DNA of 64,000 bases, taken from the NCBI GenBank assembly GCA_028023455.1, contig JAQFVV010006844.1, positions 237,302 through 301,301 of the forward strand, given 5' to 3'. Below are positions 57,785 through 64,000 of this stretch, one piece after another (position 1 is the first letter of the stretch; each line of letters starts with the position of its first letter). Origin of the DNA: Epiperipatus broadwayi (lineage: Eukaryota > Onychophora > Udeonychophora > Euonychophora > Peripatidae). Made by a program: the position numbers and the translations under genes. Below the pieces are notes generated by a model. The model was not told where the DNA came from and ran no database searches. It saw only the letters and a program-made list of their open reading frames with translations.

Positions 57785-58074
57785 AAACACTTTATTGCAC
57801 ACCTTTATTTATAAATTTATATTTAGACTATTCTGTAATCTTCTTCAGAACTAAGAGACATTAATAAATAAAACAATATAAATAAAATAATATGAAATAA
57901 ATGAATAACAAGACAAATAAATAGAATGAATAAAATAAAGAAGAATAAAAACACAATATAGATAATTTAAAATAAAACAAAAAGGTAAAATATAAACAAA
58001 GTGAATAAAAAAAAATGTATATTTATTTTATTTTATTGATGTATTATTGTGTTATTGTTGTTATTTTACTTCCA

Positions 58075-58745
58075 TTGTAGAACACTAGATGGTGTTCTGT
58101 CTGCAAAAGATGGTATGCTTGTGTTAGGAGGATTGTTGAGTGTTATAGTGGTAAGGAATGGGATAAAAGAATAGATTTGTTAATAAAGAATAGGGAGTTA
58201 GAGAGATGGAGAACTAGTATGGAGAGTAAAAAGAGTTTAAATATATATAGAAATAAACAGAATACAAGGTGCGAGTTAATATATGAAAATAGTAAGGAAA
58301 GTAGTTTATTGTTTAAGGCTCAAACGGGATCTTTGGCTACAAGAGAATATAGATGTAAATGGAAAAATATGGGTGATTTAGTCTGTAAATTATGTAAGGA
58401 AGGAATAGAAAATGTTAGGCATCTGTTAATTGAATGTAAATGCTTGAAAACAGAAAGGGCACATATAATGTAGTTATGGAAGAATAAATATGAAAAAAGT
58501 GATTATACAGAAAGTGGATTATTGGTTTTTATGCTGGATTTGGGAAAAGATAAAAGGGATTTAGATATAAAGGCCATAGAGTTGACAAAGATTATGTTGT
58601 GGAAATGGGATGGAGCAGAATATGGGAAAACTTAGACTGGGGAATGTAAAATAAAGTAGCTAACAGGTTTCTCTGGGCATAATTGTTGAGAGATTCTTGA
58701 CTTTGTTTAAGGAGAAGCTACATTACATCACATCACATCACATTA
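58075..58745 (+). pseudogene. LINE with (ACATC)n tail, C-terminal Cys motif and 3' end
   Basis: Plus strand: WYACVRRIVECYSGKEW, then an open stretch 58177-58473 with NTRCELIYENSKESSLLFKA, GSLATREYRCKWKNMG, and CKLCKEGIENVRHLLIEC, the C-x2-C...H-x4-C motif found at the C-terminus of many LINE reverse transcriptases. It then runs into a further coding trace (LDLGKDKRDLDIKAIELTK) and the 3' end with CTACATTACATCACATCAC. 5'-truncated. Sister copies are at 12157, 29107 and 37944. Confidence 0.82.
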
Positions 58746-58833
58746 ACATTAAAATAGATGATTAGCATTTAAAAAAGCATGAAACCATGTGCCAAAAAAG
58801 GCTTTTTATATGTAATTATTATTAATATATATA

Positions 58834-59733
58834 TATGAGAGTGGTCCCAAAAATAACCAGAATCCCTCCGATTTGCATACCTGTTGTAGTATATGTTTCT
58901 GCTGTTATATACATCTTGCAGAAATTCTTCTGCATCAATTTCCAAATCACATTACCATGTAAATTCATGGTGCCACATAATAAATCGTTTTTTAAAGTGC
59001 ATTTTGCATTTGTGCCAATTTTTTTATAATGATTGAAAAGTTTGACAATGTGAAATTCTGTTTTCATTTACAGAAAACTATGAGTAAAAAAGTTGTAATG
59101 CTTGATTAAGATTACAATAAAACTGATATTTATAAAAACACAAGTTTATAAGTGGTTTAATTAAACTTTGCCATGTCTCTAAAAAGCATCACAAGTAAAG
59201 TCCAAAGTTAAAACAATGCTGATTTTTTTTTGTGTGACACAAACGACATTTTTCTCTCAAATTTATTTCATGATGGTCAAGCATTTTGTCTGCGAGTTCT
59301 GAAAGGTTTATATAATGTAGTAAAATATAAACAGTCTATTTTGTGACAAAGAAAAGAGTGCTATTCACCCCCACAAAGTGTGATCTCTCAAAGCTTTGAG
59401 TGTGAAACACTTTTTTAATTAAATTCAGCATGATCCAGTTTATCTATCAGCTATATTCACTCAATCTCACTTCTTGGGATTATTTTAAATCTCTCAAATG
59501 AAAAAAATATCTCAAATTCTTTTTTGTGCAAATTCAGAACTGGTGAGAGAATGGCAGAGATGTTAAAAGGTATTATTTTGCTAGTACTTCCAGACTACTT
59601 TGAAAAATGAAAATATATTTAGACCAGTGTATTGCATCAAATGGATAGTCACTTGAAAGAGATTAAATTTACAACACTTAAAAATAAATATTTTTGTTAT
59701 AAAATTTTAGTTATTTTTGGTTATCTCTGTATA
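58834..59733 (+). pseudogene. Mariner-like DNA transposon (degenerate, internally deleted)
   Basis: Terminal inverted repeats GTGGTCCCAAAAATAACCAG (58841 on) and TTAGTTATTTTTGGTTATC (complement, about 59708) flank it, with TA dinucleotides outside. Between, + strand traces of mariner transposase in order: FDNVKFCFHLQKT, KTQVYKWF, then after a deletion SKVKTMLIFF, LRVLKGLYNVV and, near the end, QCIASNG. These match the N-terminal helix-turn-helix region, the KTM(L/V)..FFD catalytic segment and the C-terminus. Multiple stops and shifts; catalytic D residues are not intact. Confidence 0.75.
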
Positions 59734-60045
59734 TATTGCTGTTGCTTATGATTTTTGTTTATTATAATGCATATATGTTCAAATACCTTATATGTATATG
59801 TAGTTTAATTATTCTTGTTTTATTTTATTTTTTATCTGTTTTTATTTACTTTGTTTTTGTATTTTAATTTATATATATATTGTTCTTTTTATTCTTAATT
59901 ATTAATTCATTCCATTGTTTTTCTTATTATTTATTTGTTTCATATTATTTTATTTATACTGTTTATTTATCATAGTTCTGAAAAAGACTGCAAAACAATT
60001 GAAGCACCAATCTATATATAAAAGTTTGCAATAAACTGTCTAAAG

Positions 60046-61971
60046 GGAGGAGTATTATTATATTTATATGAAATAAATAGCAAAATACAAAAATAAAAAA
60101 GATTTTAATATAAAATATTGTTTTTTGGCTTTTTATTAATGATACCTCATTTATGATATTTCATTTCAACTCTACCATATCACAACGATCCAGGGGTACA
60201 AACTTACACAACCCTCTTATACTATGCACGCATTTTATAAACATCTTACAATTTCCACGCCCATATTGATAAATTGATATTTTTTATTACATTTTTGTTT
60301 CACAAATTAGAAACTGGTTTCTCTCTTCTTTTAATACTTTGTGGAAGGATGAGTAATCATTGCACTGAAAATACGTAAATGTGTGTTAAATAAAGTTATA
60401 TGTAGTCATTTTTCCAAATAAATATGGCCGACTAATACCTATGTGAAATATCACTGCCAGACCAATATATAAGTATCCCAAATTAGTATACATGCTTGCA
60501 TATGTTATATAACAATTATTGTTTATATTAAAACAAATCAAATTATAAATATCAGGGGATTAAATTGCTTAATTATTTTATTAGTAATTTTTTTGTATTG
60601 ATCTGCACTTGATCATTATAATTCTGCATAGAGGCGACATTGGATTTAACATTTACATATTTAACTGTTTTGATTTGCATATGTCTGTGTGCATACCTCT
60701 GTATTTTATCGATATGGCTATAAAGTTTTTTATTCTTATTAAAACTTTTTCTTCTTCATTATTAAAATTGTTGATCTATAAATCGCTTTGTATTTGTTTA
60801 CATTTATAAAATTGATTGCTTGACTGTAATTAAATTTCATAATGAGATATCTTTATTTATTGCACAGAATTAATATTGTTAAATTCTTTTTTTTAATGTC
60901 GTTTACTATATTAAATTTTACTTAGATAATGTACCTTGTAACAATATTATGTATTGATCTGAGGCAAAACATTTAACCTTTGAAAATGTAATACAGAAAT
61001 TCAAAATATATTTAAATAAAGAAATTAATCATTTGTTAATAAATTTAGATCACATGATTTATTATTTATGTTAATAAGTGTTGACCTTATGATTTATGAT
61101 AGTGTTTGTAATTACATTCTGATAATTTATCTTGATAATTTATTATTATAACAATCTGTCACATAAACTTTTCCTTTTAATCAATTACAGAAGTATTTTA
61201 AAGTTTATTATTTTTTTTTTTTTAAAAAAATCAAATTTATAAGTAATTTCACTTAACTGCCTTTATTTTATTTCAACTGTAATTAATATGTATATATTTT
61301 TAAGTTGCAAATATGCATTCTAATATAGAAAGCTTTATTATTTTATGATGTAACTGCTGAGGCGTTAAAATAATTTTTACGAAGGTATGGCAACGATGAT
61401 AACTTTCAATGTCTGATCAATTATTCTTCACAGTAACACCAGATTTTCTAACTATCCTAACGTGCATATATGATTTATTTGATTTCTTAATTTGTAGCAC
61501 TACTCTATGCGGTTTGGCGTAGTTCGACTTATAGTCGGCAGGTCCCAGGATCGATTCCAGTGCTCGCAGATCCTCAAACTTCTTTTGAACTGCGTAACAA
61601 TAAAGCCATATTTTTATATTATAAAAATTAAATGACTTTTTATATAACTTTAGTATATGTTATATAAAATACATTTACAAATGCTGGATATTTAACACTT
61701 GTTTCATCACTATGAATGAAAGCCAGGCTCAGTCAGTAAATGAATAGTATTTATAATACCCACTTTTAGAATTAAGCTGCTGTTATTTATAAAATTAATT
61801 TTCAATGTTACACGTATATATTATATATATCATTTATCTGTAATTTTAAGTCATTAACATTGATGATAAATCCCACAATACAATTTCAAAATGTATTCCC
61901 AACTGCAGTGGTAAAAATTTTACATTCTTATATTCCAGCAATAGTTTATTTAGATTAACTCAATATGAATA
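60046..61971. other. Unassigned AT-rich DNA with a weak tRNA-like sequence
   Basis: At 61515-61558, TGGCGTAGTTCG and GGATCGATTCC fit Pol III A and B boxes but are about 11 bases too close for a tRNA. No tail or TSD. Otherwise nothing recognised. Confidence 0.4.
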
Positions 61972-62023
61972 TATCTTAATATTATATATAGAGCCTGCAA
62001 AACAAGCTCTAAACAAGCTTTGG

Positions 62024-62086
62024 GAATATCCTCAACCCCAGACCCGTTTCTGTATCTAACGTCGTCAGTGAGGTGCCAGGATATTC
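62024..62086 (-). ncRNA. Hammerhead ribozyme motif, family D (best-preserved)
   Basis: Minus strand: GAATATCC, CACCTCA, CTGACGA (62062-62068), short stem II GT/AC with loop TAGAT, GAAA (62047-62050), CGGGTC (GTC 62041-62043), TGGGGT, GGATATTC. The outer stem I pairs perfectly over 8 bp, the inner over 6 (one G-T). All core bases are intact. Stem II is only 2 bp, which may limit activity. Confidence 0.8.
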
Positions 62087-62482
62087 CTTGGATTAAAAAT
62101 ACTAGGACAAGCCTAGCACTTTATCTAATGTATAACTATTGAGAAGAATATCTGAAATTTTTACACATCTATATGTTTAAAAATCCAGCTATCTATCTTA
62201 AATAGCCATATGGGACTCAACTATAACATTTGTAAATATGAGCTTTATTAAAATTAGGTCATGTGACATCTGACTTGATTTTTTTTATCTATTTATTTTT
62301 TGCTATTAAGACTTTGGCGATTTTATATTGCTAAGGCTATTAATATATGGTGTATCTGAACTTAGTTCAGTCCCATATGGCTATTTGAGTTAGATAGCTG
62401 GATTTTTAGACATATAGATGTCTGAAAATTTCAGATTTTCTTCTCAATAGTTATACATTTGTCCTAGTATTTTTAATGTAAT

Positions 62483-62545
62483 GAATACCCTGGCACCTCA
62501 CTGATGATACTAGATGCAGAAACCGGTCTGGGGTTGAGGATATTC
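62483..62545 (+). ncRNA. Hammerhead ribozyme motif, family D
   Basis: GAATACCC, CACCTCA, CTGATGA (62501-62507), TACTAGATGCA (decayed stem II), GAAA (62519-62522), CCGGTC (palindromic ACCGGT, GTC 62526-62528), TGGGGT, GGATATTC. Core intact; stem II reduced. Confidence 0.75.
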
Positions 62546-62817
62546 TCAAAGCTTATTAAGAGCTTGTTTTGCAGGCTCTATACATAACATTTGTAAATAT
62601 GAGCTTTATTAAAATCAGGTCATGTGACATCTGACTTGATTTTTTATCAATTTATCTTAATATTTTAGTTATTAACAATCTTATGATTTAGTGTCTGTTT
62701 CGAAATTAACCACCTCTTTAAATAATTGACATTCCTAATAATAATAAAATTTTATCTAAAGAATGAAACATATAGATGTTTCAGTGTTAATTGCATTTAT
62801 GTGTTGGATTACTTCAA

Positions 62818-63072
62818 TTATCTAATATTAAATATTGAATGTCTTAAGACGCAATATTTCAGGTGGTACTCTTCTCTCTTCTTCAGATGTTGCTGGCCTG
62901 ACCAGTGACAATATACCATGGGAATTGAACCTGGACTTGTAGATTCTTAAATATTGGATTTTAAGGTACAGTTCTAACCAACTGAGCCTGGGTGCTATTA
63001 TTAACGGTTGAGCGCAATTTAAATAAAATTAATTTTTTCCAAAGACATTCGATATTTAATATTAGATGATGG
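62818..63072 (-). mobile_element. tRNA-derived sequence inside short inverted repeats
   Basis: The minus strand has an A box in GGCTCAGTTGGTTAGAAC (62971-62988) and a B box GGTTCAATTCCC (62920-62931), followed by a tRNA-unrelated part through CTGAAGAAGAGAGAAGAG. Inverted arms of about 28 bases with ATCTAATATTAAATAT (62819-62848 and 63043-63071) enclose it. A different SINE family from types A and G; the arms could instead be a nested hairpin element. Confidence 0.6.
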
Positions 63073-63226
63073 AAATAGTTAAACATATAAATACAACTAA
63101 TATGTTATTATCATATATATTCAGTTTCAATATTTACTTTGTGAAAAGGCTCAAAGGTTAATGGTTAACGTTTCTGTTTATTGTGTCCACAAGTCAACTC
63201 TGCATGAAGGTTGTTATTTTCTTAAG

Positions 63227-63504
63227 TATCCCAGGATTCATATAATACTAAATTATCCATGCACTTTACTACTGTTATACAATGCTTTATTTACCACCCT
63301 CTTTTACAGTTTACAGTTTCGATTGCCTCAGCAATCTTCTTCAGAACTTTTATATATCTCCTAACATCAATCGAAACTGTAACTGTAAAAGAGGGTGGTA
63401 AATAAGCATTGTGTAACAGTAGTAAGTACATGGATGCTTTAGTATTATTTGGTATACATTTGGCAATGCAATAAGAAAGAGTAGCTATTATCCCAGGATT
63501 CATA
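63227..63504 (-). mobile_element. Fold-back with hammerhead-like centre and 16-bp TSD
   Basis: Exact TATCCCAGGATTCATA repeats (63227-63242 and 63489-63504) flank 246 bases. Arms 63252-63326 and 63369-63440 are inverted copies (TTTACCACCCTCTTTTACAG). At the inner edge, minus strand, CTGAAGA (63338-63344), a 6-bp stem II GATTGC/GCAATC with loop TGAG, and GAAAC (63316-63320). This is the same core type as 19778-19805. Confidence 0.75.
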
Positions 63505-64000
63505 AGCAAGCTTAAATTTTTTACAGATTTTCAATCATTCTAGCTATCAAATCATTAATAATATAAATGATATCTAGCTATAGTAGTCGAAGAATCAACA
63601 ATTTGGATGAAATTTGTCAAATAAATGTTAATGCACTGATTCTAAAACAAAAACATAATGTGATGTAGAGTTTTGCAATGATTAATAAGACATAATGCTT
63701 CTGAATGTGTTAAGCCTTTATTTATATATATATATATTTAGACTAATATCTAGTAAAAGTTATTCTTTTTTAATACTTATTTCTTGAGTGATATTGATTT
63801 ATACTGAAATATTGTCTAAATACATTTTTATGGTATTTTTGATTGATCTTACAAGTATGTGTACATACATACTTTAAAAACAATTATTAACAAATAAAAT
63901 AAATAAAAAGAAAAAATCAGAAAATAGAAAAAGCAAGTGAATGCTAATTGTCATATTTTTATTTAAAACAAAACAATGTTAGCAATATGAAATATATATA
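63505..64000. other. Unassigned AT-rich DNA
   Basis: An (AT)n tract near 63723. Nothing else recognised up to the window end. Confidence 0.5.

Larger units (their letters stand above)
57785..60045. repeat. Widely spaced inverted repeat enclosing LINE and mariner
   Basis: Arms 57785-58020 and 59805-60045 are diverged inverted copies over about 240 bases (shared: CAGAACTA, AATAAAATAATATGAAA, AACAAAGT.AATAAAAA). The right arm carries TTCTGAAAAAGACTGCAAAA and ATTGAAGCACC, and the left arm AATCTTCTTCAGAACT, traces of the CTGAAGA...GAAAC type of hammerhead. The LINE and mariner lie between. Confidence 0.65.
61972..62664. mobile_element. HHR element family D, head-to-head copy with TSD
   Basis: Element 61984-62652 lies between exact TATCTTAATATT repeats (61972-61983 and 62653-62664). 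The left part (61988-62224) is minus-sense with a ribozyme; the right part is plus-sense and runs from AACATTTGTAAATATGAGC (62225) through GAACTTAGTTCAG and CCCATATGGCTATT, a second ribozyme, and back to AACATTTGTAAATATGAGC (62586): a period of 361. Confidence 0.88.

Noticed and set aside
61512-61575. tRNA-like A and B boxes
   Set aside because: The boxes are about 11 bases too close for a cloverleaf; not called as a tRNA or SINE.

Overview
This window looks like an AT-rich (very roughly 70-75% A+T), repeat-dense, largely non-coding stretch of an animal nuclear genome, probably an invertebrate. The reasons are degenerate animal-type LINEs, Penelope-like, mariner and hAT remnants, tRNA-derived SINEs with target-site duplications (TSDs), a long-LTR retrotransposon with a tRNA-Lys-type primer site, long microsatellites, and no bacterial-style gene packing. 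I cannot name the species. No complete host gene is visible. Three short stretches look like candidate host exons: 14109-14197 (-), 24012-24134 (+) and a likely terminal exon at 49202-49277 (+). If they are real, most of the window is intron.

The most striking content is a set of short repeats carrying hammerhead-ribozyme (HHR) motifs: CUGANGA, a small stem II, GAAA, a short palindromic stem III, an NUH cleavage site, and a two-part stem I. Three families (here C, D, E) share one architecture: a palindromic block (CTGAACTGAGTTCAG followed by CCCATATGRCTAT), about 180 bases of spacer, then the HHR. Several copies are longer than one unit. Family C repeats with a period of 455-456 bp (copies at 18335-18893 and 47168-47733), D with about 361 bp (62225-62652), and E has two directly repeated HHRs 407 bp apart (43404 and 43811). 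Several are flanked by 10-14 bp TSDs. This is the organisation expected of retrozymes, small non-coding retroelements copied from circular or multimeric self-cleaving RNA. Further HHR-like motifs sit in fold-back elements (15400-15660, 19725-19855, 63227-63504). Remnants of a GIY-YIG endonuclease of Penelope-like elements (about 7190-7640 and perhaps 27365-27600) give a plausible source of mobilising enzyme.

Layout. 0-5 kb: RTE-like LINE 3' end, SINE, and a second LINE (endonuclease plus reverse transcriptase, minus strand) split by a C element. 5-12 kb: SINEs, Penelope remnant, a 0.5-kb fold-back, an RTE-like LINE. 12-22 kb: C and F HHR elements, hAT and LINE fragments, fold-backs. 22-33 kb: microsatellites, SINEs, a Penelope-like fold-back, LINE. 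33-36 kb: D and C elements. 37.3-42.2 kb: LTR retrotransposon on the minus strand with about 2.1-kb LTRs and only 0.48 kb between them. 42-48 kb: fold-back, E element, LINE endonuclease fragment, C element. 49-57 kb: candidate last exon, fold-backs, SINEs. 57-64 kb: LINE and mariner nested between inverted arms, D element, a tRNA-like SINE and a small HHR-like fold-back.

The non-autonomous elements (SINEs, HHR elements) have no coding capacity and would depend on LINE or Penelope-type enzymes. Every autonomous element seen here is broken. All identifications were made by eye from sequence; no search or folding program was run.
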